Assembly (NCBI GenBank): GCA_022925895.1 | Contig: JAKSYS010000342.1 | Location: forward strand, 1 to 64,000 | Length of the DNA: 64,000 nt | From: Fragilaria crotonensis | Lineage: Eukaryota > Bacillariophyta > Fragilariophyceae > Fragilariales > Fragilariaceae | Direction: 5' to 3' | Part shown: piece by piece, positions 22,415-34,832 of the stretch | How the letters are laid out: every line of letters starts with the position of its first letter | Numbering within the stretch: the stretch's first letter is position 1 | Program-made: the position numbers and the translations under genes | Notes under the pieces: generated by a model | Seen by the model: the letters and a program-made list of their open reading frames with translations, nothing else | What the model was told of the DNA's origin: nothing | The model's database searches: none

Positions 22415-23777
22415 GATAGACGAATGCAGAGGGGTTTGAGGCTGATGCGTGCGTGTTGTGGGTAAATGTTTCAGTGGATTTTTTATGTTCCAATTCGGGA
22501 GTCGTTCAGAAGGGTCTTATCTGGCCTAAAAATGCCCTGGGCCTTGCACATCGCACTCTGTATGATAGTTGCACTACGGAGTTGAAGTACTATCATACGC
22601 TGTTGCAACTGACGTGGAGGGGCGCGTATGTGCTACATGTGCTCCAGTACAAGTGCGTACTATTCGACAATTAATCGTAAAGTATTGCCGTCGAGGGCGA
22701 CAAGCGCTTTGAGTCACTCATTCGAAAGTCCTTTTCTACTCCTTCGATGGGACACGATGGCTCGATCACATCTCCCATAAATGGTCGAAATGACCTCAGA
22801 CTTAAGCCTGATTTGGTCCATTTATAACGAATTTTTCGTGACCGATGTCCGATGTCGCAGCATCACTGGAGTCATGATCAAAGGCATCGCAATAAATATT
22901 GCATTTTTCAGGTGGCGGGTCGTCATCACGATTTCAAAGTGTTGGACATCTGGAACACATGTCCTGTTTCATGTACACTAGATTCTACGTCGCACTGGAA
23001 TACTTTTTACGAAGTGCGTTTCCTCATGTCCCTGATGTATCCTTATTAAACGTCGTATAGTCACTACCAATGGCGAACCATTTGATCTTAGCAAGGAGTA
23101 TCGTGTATCGTGTAAAAGCCATCTTCCTGTTCGCCTCGTTGAGTTAAATTTGGGTTACAAAACTCGAGAATGGGAAACTCGCATGCCAGTCCGGGCACTT
23201 CAATCTTCTATAGTTGAAGAAGTCGAATATTTATATATGAAACCGTATTTGTAGTTGTGCTACACTCACTCGTTTAGCTATCGTTGTGGAGAGAATGTCG
23301 CTCGCAGCTCGCAGCTCGAAACATGGGTGCCATTTGCCAGGTACCAGTGTCATGGGTACTGGGTACTGGTAGTGGTTGAGGAAAAACAGAGCATTCATGC
23401 ACTCAGTCTACATTCTGCACGTAGTACCAGTACTTGTAGGTCGTAGTAGTACTGTGGTCGTGCCTAAAATTCTTAAAACTCATGGTACAACTCTGTAGGA
23501 GGATACTACGATCGCTGTAGGAAAACCCTCCATGCTTTCACCGCGTGAAGTAACTCGCGAAGTACAAAAATTTTACAGTGCACAACGGTACAGTAGTAGT
23601 ATGAAGTATGAAGTATGAAGCTTCGTTTTATAATACGAGGTTTGGATTCATCGTGCCATTTTTTTTATCTCGTTTCAATCCGTTGATGATGTTGCTCACA
23701 CTTGTTTGCCCTCCATACATTGCATAGATTTTATCTATGCGAATCAACTGTGTGACCTTGTCTGACAAGGCCACTTA
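22415..23777. other. Intergenic with unexplained coding-like pieces
   Basis: No gene model can be supported. Open pieces at about 22680-22820 and 23042-23254 (plus strand) have protein-like composition; the second reads 70 residues to a stop at 23252-23254 and includes TTNGEPFDLSKEYRVSC. They could be exons or relics of one gene. The part 23330-23460 is rich in GTACTGG/AGTACT words. Confidence 0.35.
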
Positions 23778-25666
23778 TCAAGTCCCACACAACCTTCCTG
23801 CGGTGATATTTGTGCTTGGAGCGACCGCGCTCAGTATAGGAAAAAGCTTTGCAGCTTTCCTCCCACCGACCCCAAACTCATACTCCTGCCAGAGGTCATG
23901 AAGACTCCTGGGCGTTGGCATGAGGGTCGCAAGCATCATTGCACGGTCGCCCCCTGCATGCTGGGCTGCCACTCCCCCTTGGTTTTGTTGATTTGTCGCC
24001 GCCGTCGCCAGAACAGTCAAATTTCTCGTTGGTCGCATCGCGAGTCGTCGAACATTTCCATTCACAATCCCAAAGTTTCGTTCCATACTTATTTTCAACC
24101 CAGAAATGGAACTCTTCATTTCCATATTCTCCTGCCTCAACGCCAATAGACATGATTGCATTCCCGTTAACTGATTTCGAAAGTTTGCATGCAATCCCTG
24201 CATACCAAAAGCTCTATTACCTCCGCCACCACCTTCTCCACCCGCCTCCAACTCTCCAATTGTATCAATGAATACTGCTCCAAAATCTTCCGACACCGCA
24301 ACCGCCAGTTTTGGACAGGATTTTTATATATCGCACTTTGTTCGGCATCCAACTCCGAATCGCCACCGCAAACGTGAGCCCAATCTGAAAGCACCTTGTC
24401 CTTAAATTCCACAGGGATGTGATCATCAGCAAATGGCGACGTGATCATCCACATCAACGCCTTACCAAGCACAAGGCAAGCCGAATCAGGGAGCCTCTTC
24501 CTCGCGTTTGGCACAACGTGGCTCAGAACAAACGAGTCCATCATCGCTGAGTCAACTGCTGGATTTGTTTTGTAAATACATGGACCGCCACCGCAAAGGA
24601 CAGCACCAACCTTTGCGTCTGGATATGGCAACTCTGTATCGTCATATACATCTGACACGCGACCTACCCCTTTCCAGCGACCCCGAATATCTTTTTCATC
24701 TTTGTGGATACCGCAAGATCGAACATACGTACATGCAAACTTACGAATACTGTGCGAGCCCAACAATAATTTCTTTGCATTCTCCTCTTCCTCGTGAAAT
24801 TCGCGTCTTTTGAACATCTTTGTCATAAAGGATTGTATCATTGACTTCGCCTTTTGCCCTCCCTCTGGAATCCGAAAGTCATCGCAAAAACAAAAGAGAT
24901 ACGGAGATTCCATTGCTGGTGGATACATTTTAAATTCAATTCGAGCCACAATCCAAGTGACCACAATACGCAATAGATAGGATTCATTGACCCCAATACA
25001 AGCTGGAATGGCGCATCTCGTTCATCGTTCACATTCTTTGACCAGTTGAGTCTTACCTTCAATGAATGAGAGAATTTATCATGCACGAACGTGCTCTAGT
25101 ACAACCTGTGTGGAGTCGTCGATTCGAGCAATCATGTGGAATTGAAAATTGACAAGCGCACTTATACCATACCTTTTCCATGATGATGCGTGAGCTGTAG
25201 TCCGCCTGTCATTTTCATTGCCAGCTTCAAGCAAAGTTTATGCATACTCTCAAATTCTTTTCCTACCATCGGACGTCGTACCTGAGATTTTGCACCCTGC
25301 TTCCGCACTTCTTTCTTCTTCACCGCTTTCAAAGATCAAGCACATCCTTACTCTGCGTTGGGTTCCCTTCTGTTCTTGTCACACTCCACTTGTCTCGATT
25401 CGGCATCCAGAAAGAAATTGCCTTCTTGTCAAAGGATATTGCTGAGTGTCGACTATGAATAGGATTCGTGTCCGGAGATGGAAATTCTGAACCGTACGCC
25501 TTCAACCTCATATACCTACATCCAATGGGATCACTGCTGTCAACTCTGCTTCGGTGAATACGTGGTCCCTTTCATATGAATCGCCTGGCAGACGCTGATG
25601 AAGAAATGACATGAACGCTGCGAGGACGCTCTTGTATCGCTTAAGTGTTTGAGGATCAACTGACAT
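23778..25666 (-). mobile_element. Decayed Crypton-like tyrosine-recombinase transposon
   Basis: Minus-strand remains of one recombinase start at ATG 25666 (MSVDPQTLKRYKSVL). The middle has HSIRKFACTYVRSCGIHKDEKDIRGRWK, carrying the H-x-x-R of tyrosine recombinases, followed by GRVSDVYDD, where a conserved tyrosine sits near the expected catalytic place. The C-terminal part (24296-23778) has a Gly-rich linker, a coiled-coil-like segment and PRSLHDLWQEYEFGVGGRKAAKLF, which resembles the GCR1_C DNA-binding domain known from Cryptons. Several frame changes interrupt the protein, so the copy is inactive. No reverse transcriptase is present, which argues against DIRS. Confidence 0.72.
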
Positions 25667-26149
25667 GGTGGTGCTGCTGGAAAGTGCACAAGAAATTTAT
25701 GTATTCTTCTCGCAGAATTACAGAATGTAGTACCACTTGTGATAGCCTTCCAAATGCGAAGACGTACCTTTCTTAGCAGTTGTAAAGTTGTAAGTCCAAC
25801 TAAGTAATATCAACATTATCTAAAACGTGTGGTTGTAAGGAGGAATCGATGGTACTCTCCTATTTTTCGGGTATATTTCTACGAAAAAGCTACACAAACC
25901 GTGTTATCCGCACCCTCTTTTTTGGGAGGGTACGCACTGGATCTCGGATACCAGAAGTCGTGGAATCCCACGAAATCCGGAGAGAGAAGTACAACATCGG
26001 TTGTAAAACGCAGGTAATGTATTAGTACTTGTACCACCCAAAGATAATACAACAGTACTCAGTAATACATTAACTGCTCCGAATGTGCATAATACATTTA
26101 CCTTTTTTGTTAGCGCGTGACCCTATGATACCTCTACAATTTATACTAT
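25667..26149. other. Intergenic spacer
   Basis: No gene seen. It flanks the Crypton-like remains and contains AT-rich sequence with a GATACCTC word repeated near 26128 and 26171. Confidence 0.35.
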
Positions 26150-27450
26150 ATTGTTTGCGCATGACCATATGATACCTCCAAAGGGCACACCTGTGCCCTT
26201 CAAAGTCTTTCAGTATTCACTCAGTGTCAGTGTAAAGGAGCTCTTCCTTGGCAACAACAACCAGAACAGCTGGCACTGCAGTAGCTATTCTTGGATGGTG
26301 AACGGTTCAGCAGCTGCACCAGCAGACGTCTCAAGATGTTGTACATGATCATGTGTGACCTTGCTGTGGATGCAAATGTTGCAAACCTGTCCTTGTTAGG
26401 ACCCTTACAGGACAGGTGCACTCCTTGACCAACTCCTTCAAGTGTTCACAATACTATTTCTTTCTTGAAATGGGAACACAACAATGGTAGTAGCTAGTCT
26501 CATGCATCCTCTTTGAAATTGGGGCACTATTGTCTGAGTGAAAATTATAACAAGTACTGTTTCCTGTGATGAGATCATTTCTCCCATCAAGTGTGTATTT
26601 GTCTATCATCAATGCATCAGAAATAAGCCCTCTATACCCTAGAGCTTCTTGGACAAGTCCTTAAGTTTGTCCCTTTTCCCACCACCACCCCGCCACAACT
26701 TGTTGTTGGTTCTGTGAATAAAGTTCAACACCAGCATGCATCCTTGCAAATTTTGAAGTGTTTATTATTGTTCTTGTTGATGTCACTCCATTTCTGCTGA
26801 AAAGAAGCACTCCAGCATCGTTCAGAGCCTGATGAGCATCATAGTTGATCTTTCAAGCGGATTTGCTCTTGCATTGCATTCTCACTGTTTGTCAGGGGGA
26901 AAATCCATGGCCTGGTGACACCCTCCTGAACCTTGTTGAACATAAAGCATTCTTGTACTTGACCATTTTCTACGCAACAAGCAGGCAAGTGAGGACCATT
27001 GTACCCAACTTTTCTAATCATTTTGGCCACGCCTCTCTTGATATCGTTGCGGCCCCCAGTTTCTGGACATTTGTATTGGGGCATTGAGAATACAGTCAAC
27101 AAGGCCCTCAAATTCACTATTTCCTTCAATGTATAAGCAAGTAATTCACAAATGCCGATTTGGTGGTCAACTCCGGCGTTTGTGGCATCTTTGATATTTC
27201 CAGGGCAGCTTGACGATCAGTGTTTGTTTTGTTGATTCCACGTCGTCCACGCTTTTATCCTTAGTAACCCAGCCTGTGACGAGACGAAGGCAGATAACAT
27301 GTAGCCATTGCCTTCAGTTTTGGAGTCAAGACATAGTTTATTAAATACGTGCTCCTGTTGTCCTCCAGCAATCTTTATCGGTTTTGCATTTCATGAAACC
27401 CCATGAATGATGGTTGTTCCTTGGTCATGATCATGGATTTGTTGTTGCTT
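26150..27450 (-). mobile_element. Strongly decayed second copy of the 15-18 kb DDE family
   Basis: Short minus-strand segments match the transposase at 15.4-18.5 kb in the same order. One has RQAALEISKMPQTPELTTKS with FVNYL (compare DSQAAVEVLKTTQKPLLTES with FVRYLYIG). The next has KRGVAKMIRKVGYNGPHLP (compare QAIIRDTTILHEEGFLGPHLP), then ENGQVQECFMFN (compare SVGDTQSFVF), and near 26440-26490 CVPISRKK with LKELVKECT (compare RRVPISRKRGRENFKALVRECT). The catalytic motifs are not clear and many stops and frame changes occur, so this is a much older insertion than the other copy. Ends are uncertain. Confidence 0.6.
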
Positions 27451-30400
27451 GTACTGTGGTGGGTGCATATGTGCATGTCGTTTCTCTGCTGGTGGCATTA
27501 GAAGGAGGAACTGTTGAAATAACTTAATTCCAATGGTGGATATGAAACTTGATGATTCCAATGATGGATATGAAACTTGATGATTTCCTTGTTACCAACA
27601 ATCATGTCAAAAGAGGAGCACCAGAATCCTTGATCCAGATCCTTCATAGTAGTTTGGTTCAATGATGATTCTCTAAATTGTACCCCATGCCTGTAATGGT
27701 GCTTGTCCTCCATCAAATAGCATCTACAAATGCAGTATAGTTGGCAACAAGATCCTCATGTTTGTGCTCGTCAATGCTCAACTTCTTCTTCTTCTTCTCA
27801 TGTGCAAGAATGCTATTGCATTCTGATGGAGATCGTCATCTCAATATTGTTTTTATCCAATGCAATACTGATGGAAGTTACTATCTCTAGTACGGCGCTT
27901 CAAACTGGGAATGCTGAGACAGCTTTAGCACACAATGCTGCCTGACCTTTGCATGATACAAAGGTCAGACAGGAATATGACGATGACCATACTCAGATCA
28001 ATCAGATGTGAACCCCAGCAGGACTGCCTCAGCGCACATATCCCCATCATGTCCCCAACAACTTTGCGTGGTACTACTGCCTCACACGAGAGATGAAGAC
28101 CAAGGATGGGACACCATGTTATCGGTATGTGAGGGAGTCATGAGCGTTGCCACATCCTTGCATCGCAGCGCCTTTCTTTCGATACTGGAAAACACGCCTG
28201 AAATAGGACAAAAAAAGGATTACCAGCAACCCATCATTTCACCTTCCTTTATATGATATACTAGACAACCCTATGATCCACACTATTCCTCCTTGAGGGA
28301 TTCATTTTTCCTGATTGGGATGTACTAAACTTCATACTCACCTACTAGCATTGTTTGGCGTCTTTTCTTGTGGTCTCCTTGGTCTGTGTGATGGAGAAAT
28401 CCCATAGCTAGTATTAACCACATTTACAATATACGATCCGAAAGAAGACACTACTACCTGGTACAATAGCCACCAACACTCTAAGCAACATATAGGGCGT
28501 AAACTAGTACAAAGCTCTCACAGTACAACAAGATCTCCGGTGCTTCTGCAATATCTTGCCCTCTTCATGAACTGGCTGCATCCAATACTATGCAGCTGGT
28601 GCCACACAACCAAGAATGCCCCCATGATTGTAAGAAAAGACTAGGGCAAACCATGTATTAACAACTTGTAATTGTATTATCCATCTCTTTGAAGCTAATA
28701 TCGATTTCGTTCTTGAAACATCAACGGGGGCACAGTAAGTAGGTCAAGAAGCCAATGCATTTGACTTCGCCATCATGACAAGGCCACCAACATTGATCCA
28801 CGCCCAAGAAGGGCAACAGATCTCAGCAGTTGTTGCTCAAGAGCAACATGGCTATAAGGGAAATACAACCACACAAACATCTCAGCCAATTCAATTGTGC
28901 AATACTACACTGTCATCTCAATAAATCATACCAAGGCACCACATACAATGAACCCCTTTGAGTACTGTGCAAGGCAACAACATGCATGGCTCTCTCTTTT
29001 GGTCATTTCAGTGAACACACTCTATCTTGTTGTTATTGCCAATTGAACAGCTTAGCTGAGCTCAGTTGATAGACATGTAGAATAAGGAACTCACAGCTTG
29101 GTTTGGATGCTTGGTTTGTCAATGACACATTGGTTTACAGGTCACAACATGGTGGTCACAAAAGCCGCTTCAATCAATCATGCAAACATGGTGGGAGCAA
29201 TACTTACATCGCTCCTTCGGGATGAGCTCCTCTCAACCTCCAGCAGAATTGTAGAAAGTATGTTTAACAAAACAGACATCCACACAGGATCCCATAGTGT
29301 GCCTAGCGCATCATCAAGGAAGCACACTGTAGTGACGGTCGCTCTTGTTTCAATGAGGATGATGGATCACCCGGAAGCACCTTGCATTCTGGACCTATCT
29401 CTGTCTCCTTCAGGGTCGACTTTTGTAACAGAAATGATGAGTACTATATGCAAGGAACAAGCAAAATGCCCCAATTATCCCTTGGCTCCCCTTTGTTCAC
29501 AGCAAAGGAAGGTATCTGAATCAACCACCACAGTTGTGTTACACAGCACCATTTGACGCGATAATCATTCCACAAGTCTATGGATATCTCATGCAAGCTT
29601 CCAGTGGCCATTGGCTGGTCACACCAGGACTAGTCAATATGGGGGACAAGAACCTTCTCATTTAGTTCACACAGAGGCGAGATGATCATTGGAGGCAATC
29701 AGAGACCTGCATTTACGACATTGTTGCTCTATGTCAACACGTGCACGGGTCGACTCACTCATTCTCTCTAATCATCAACAATCCAAGTTGGACTCAAGAA
29801 TTGGGTATGCATTTCTTGAATGTCCCTTAACGTGGGTCCCTGTCCTTACTACTCGAGTACTAACCTGGATTACCTTTATGCACCGATACAGCATGTCCCA
29901 CCACAAACATGCAACAATCGTGTGACATTAACTTGGTTCATCTTTACCTGTAGGTCACGACATTGGACAACGACATTGCGGACCCTCATCAACCCACAGC
30001 AAGAAGCCATTTCAATTATTGATGGCTTTGGAAAGTATATCTTTAGTCATTATTCATTTTGGAAACTCCTTCAAGCAATACTGAAAGATCTCTATTGGCA
30101 GCCACCTCCCCCATCACCCTGACCACGACGACCTCCTCCTAGTCTCTTGATTAACCTGTTGCTAATGTACCAAGACTGTTCAAAGAAGGAGGATGCTGTC
30201 TAATCTTACCAAGAATCAATCTGGGGCCGCTGACGCCTCTAAATACTAGCTTTGGTGGTGTACCACTCCGTGGCGTACAGCACGACACCTTGGGTTGGCT
30301 TCTCGACTCAAGTAGCACAGTTTTGTTCAAATCCTAATGGCACTATATGACACCACTAGCTCATTCAAAAAGAGCAAACTTTGTGGGTATGATTGGTACT

Positions 30401-33400
30401 CCTCCTCCTCAGCAGTAGCTACTAGTGCAAGTGCATTGCCTGCTGGATTATTGACAGTAGAGTTTCTTTGCTTATGCAGGTTTTGTCAGAACAACATGGG
30501 GCATCAAAAACCAGGGAGGCGACCAAGTGTTGCAGACCGTCTGGCCATCATTGCTTAATGAACCGCTTAGTATATGAGACATCTGATCAGTGGAATTAGC
30601 TAATCTGCTGGACAACACGACCCAAAACTCCATTGTTCACAAAAAAGAAACCGCAGCTACCAGCAATGGTCATCCTTTGCAATGTACCTCCATGACTATC
30701 AGCCAATGGGACCATGATGATCACGAGCCAAACAATATAATGCAACATGCCTACGGTTCCATATCGATTGACACTTCGTCCTCTACGAAATTTATTTGCC
30801 CCCCACCAACAGATCCCAACGAATCCCAAATGGTTGCATTCATGGTGGTCAGAACCATGCTGTACTCCTCTCAACAAGCCAAGGATGGTAGCAGTCATCT
30901 GATGGTCATCAGCCACCACTTTGTGGGACGACAGCAACCACTCTGGTTGTGCACACCGATGGTCCACAGAGGAGGCAATAAAAGCTCATACTCAGTGCGG
31001 CGTGTTTCAATGTCACCTCCTCCACAAAGAAGAGCTGCCAAAGGCACTAGCACAATTTAAACGTTATGATGATCAAGGACCATATTGATCATTGTCAACA
31101 ATTGTAGCAGCAATAGGAGTACCTCAGAGGAGAAATATCCTGAAGCTTCCCTTAATAGGGTGTCAAATCACACAAGTTCAACTAACATCTTGAGCGTAGT
31201 AAAACTTGAAGGAAGAAGCAAGCCAATTGGAGCTAAAAACTCATGATGGTGCAAAACCAACACAGCAGGTAGTAATCAAAGCAAGAGGCCAGACTTCAAA
31301 CTCAGTACGTGTAGTAGTAATGCGGCCTGTTAAGAAACAACGAAATCGTCACTTTAGCTACTAGTACTCTTTTCTCAAATTCTCACTTACTAAGATGGCA
31401 GTTGATTATTCTGTATACTGATTGTGCACCAACTGAACTCGCTCAGTGCACCAGTGGTTCTGGTAACTTCCACCTCTTCTTACATGAGTACTATCTTTTG
31501 GAAAAAGGTTGTTGTCAACAGACCGGAGGCAATGACAACCCAATAATTAGGTTTAGTTATCATTATTGTCCATTTGAAGCAATTTGACCATACTAGTATC
31601 ACATGATGGTTGGATAAAAGGACATCATTTTCCTACATCATGTTCAATTACCCTTCATCCTTTGAGACAGCCATAATGCAATTGAATAGCTTCTGACACT
31701 GATCATTATTTACTTCTTGCACTTCTGTTTGCCAGGATACCCTCACCAAGCATCACAACATCTCCCCAACAAGAATATCGTGTCCGAAGTTCTTCTGATA
31801 GTCTTGCTGGAGCTGCAGCAGATTCCAGTGAACTTAGCAAGCTAACTAGCTACCATCTACCCAATCCCAGGTAAGTACAAATAACATAAAAAGAGAAGGT
31901 CTGCGGACATAAGAAGTATTACATACTTTCATAGTGCACCAGTGGGATGACCCACCATGGAGTTCTACCAACTTCCTACAAATCCAAAGAGACAAGTGGT
32001 ATGTTGGTCTTTTGGGGGAGTCAGGTTGGGATTGCCAAGAAAGGGCACATTCGGGACTTGGTTCGCATATTGCATTCACCATTGCAAGTGCATCATGATG
32101 AAGGGTTTGGACAGCAGCTTCAACATAGTTCACACAGATGTCCCAACGAAGTACCACCAGCACACAACACCACCAACCATCCATGGCATAGACAAGCTGG
32201 CAACAAGCAACATTATGTCATGGCTAGTGGCATCCTGCACTAACAACTCCAGTTGATTGATGGATCTGATCATCTCAATGCCCATTGAATTTACATGGTA
32301 GTATCCAGATCATTGGCTCCACAACTCACAGAGTTTCCTCTAAAGTAGCTTCAGAGCAGCATATACAATCAATCTCAACCCTCCAACTGAGCCACGCTTT
32401 GTTGTGTATTCTCTCCAGCTGCCAACCTGACGCTTGTAGGACCTTGACCTTGGGTGATATGAATGCATCTTTGGGAGCCTTACAGCATTCTATTTTTGGT
32501 TGACTCAGGCGCGTCCATGCATACTCTTTTCTGGGTCAAAAAAGTTGAATCAACTTGACTGCTGGGTGTTTTTGTTCTGGTACTTTGACGCAATGAACTG
32601 GTAGTGACATCAGCAGATGATTGTTCTGTATTTTTCAATTGGTGCAAACTTGCACCGTATAATGCAGTCATATTATGCAGCCCTTGTCCAAACAGTATTT
32701 TAAAATAGTATAATAACTGAAAATCACATATATCATAGTAGGGCCAATATTGTGAGTGCATACAATGGATACGTAAGCTGCATACAATTTGTGTTAAGCA
32801 CCATGACTCTTGTAGTAGAACAAGAATTGTTGTTAAGTTTGGAATGCATTGGTTGTAGTGAGATTTTTTTTGGGTGAGCCGAGCTATTGGCAAAGATGGT
32901 ACAGTGAGTTACTTGCGAGCCGAGCCACTGGTAACAACGGTTTGCTAGAAGTGGTGTAAAGTGCTAAGGAATGGTTCTGCTCCCTCCATTTATTGTTTGT
33001 TTCTCACTCTCCAACATGTTCAGTTGTCTTGGACTGCAATTGAGCTCATAAGTTCATTGGTACTAGAATTGTAGTACTTGGTACACGGTACTAAGGGAAA
33101 GAATCGGCGCTCCGAGCCATGGTGCACCAATCACAGCACTACTGAGTGAAGTTCTACTGGAATGCTACTCCTACCAGTATAGTTGACTCCGAGTGCAACG
33201 TTGTATGCATACTCATCAGAGAGTTAAAGTAAGAATAATCGAATACGATACTGTATTATTCTCCGAGTACGAAACAAGGAAATTGGCATTGCATAATATA
33301 TATACTACATGTATTGTACTCTGAGTATGACACAAACAGAGTACAGAGCAATGCAGCGCGCACGCTGCATCGTTTCAGGTCAGATCTGTACATAGGGTAT

Positions 33401-34832
33401 CGGAAAATCAAAGGATAATATGCATTGGATTGAGGCAGACTGAATAAAAATCTGATCCTCTTGACGGTCGGATCCGAATGGAACTTCCCAGACTGACCAG
33501 AAAGCTGACAAAGAACTATCGATCGGAACACTCACATGGGACAGATCACCGAAGAACAGAACAGTTCATGGTCGGCGTGAAGAACCTGGCAGACGGAGCA
33601 TGTATCTGCCAATGGGCAGCATCTGCTTTTCATTCCTTGTTCATATTTTCTGAAGGATGACGCGACGATACATCACTTGACGCAGAAATTGTTCCTTGGA
33701 ACATGATGATATGACGCTATACGTCACAAGCACTTTTGTTGTGACACTCAATTGTCTGATACGTGAGAACGTGGGACATCGGTACTGTGATTTGTGTCCT
33801 GTATACGCGATCTACAGAATCCTACTATGAGTGCATTTCATACGTGTCTCCACCACTATTTGATCGCTCCCCAAGTGTCACGAGTCATGAGTCATGACGT
33901 CATGACCTCTAAAGGGGGACAGAGAACAGACCACTGCAAATTTCGGCGGTACGCGGGTGCGTGAGGTGTTAAGATTGTGATGAGGTTGCTCTCGAACAAG
34001 AACTAGGAGTTCAGAATGCATAACAAACGTAAAAGACTGTGGGACTTACTCTTTCCATAATCATTCTTCGCACCGATCTGGTACATAATCTAGAATATAT
34101 ACCACCAGTTCTTTACAGCGTGACCGTTCCAGAGTTCAATCACTTCTCCCCTCGCCGTATGCATAGGGAACTACCGGTAGGCATTAATTCGCCAACGCGT
34201 GTCTCACAGACGTATGACTGCCGTCAAGGTGACAACTCTCTATTCATGCACATTCCTTTCACGCTTGGCGCTTGGCATGTTACTCAAACGAATAGACTCG
34301 CTTTCATGTTAAGCACCGTGTTACAAGTTACAACTTACAACCATCTCCAACTCGTATCATAGTAATGGAGTACAACTGCATTACAGAACTCCATACTGTA
34401 GATTACAATCTACAGGTACTGTATTAACAGATACTGTAGCTGGTCTAAAGTCATCTCAAGTCAAAGGAGCAGACTTAGATGGCATCGCCAGCTGTTTCTA
34501 AAACATCAACTCGTGGGCATTAGGCAAGTCCTAATCACAAAACATGCTTAATTGTCGGGTTCGCGGCTCGAGCATGGTACACTTTTAGAGAAATGGAATT
34601 CGCATCGATTGATTGAGACTGGAGGCAGACCTAGGAATAATCGAATGCGTCATCCGTGGCAGCTGCTCGATTGGGTGTGGCTTCCTAATTCCAAATTGAC
34701 GTCAGTCCCAGAATTATCTTCGATCCGTGTTGTTGCCTTACATGCAGAAGGAGGTTCGTTGCAGCAGATGTTTGGCAATACGACCATCTGGTCCAAGTAA
34801 GACAGACACTACCTGACCCCACAAAGGATCAG
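27451..34832. other. Long gene-poor tract of old repeats
   Basis: About 7.4 kb without a supportable gene. Short open frames (29098-29556, 30337-30558, 30590-31060 plus; 32893-32480 minus) lack domains. One segment near 29820-30120 resembles a Ulp1 (C48) protease end. Simple repeats are minor (CTTCTTCTTCTTCTTC near 27785). The part 33050-34450 has scattered GTACT words. A 33670-34550 stretch next to the F-box gene may hold its promoter. Confidence 0.45.
29820..30122 (+). pseudogene. Possible Ulp1/C48-protease-like relic
   Basis: An open piece reads DYLYAPIQHVPPQT, then WFIFTCRSRHWTTTLRTL and QQEAISIIDGFGKYIF. The His-Trp pair followed by an Asp in an I-I-D-G/S-F setting resembles the His and Asp region of Ulp1-type SUMO proteases, which some transposons carry. 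The catalytic Cys region was not found. This is a weak call, probably a transposon-derived remnant. Confidence 0.25.

Noticed and set aside
32480-32893. 137-residue minus-strand frame
   Set aside because: No domain; composition and setting are those of non-coding repeat-derived DNA.
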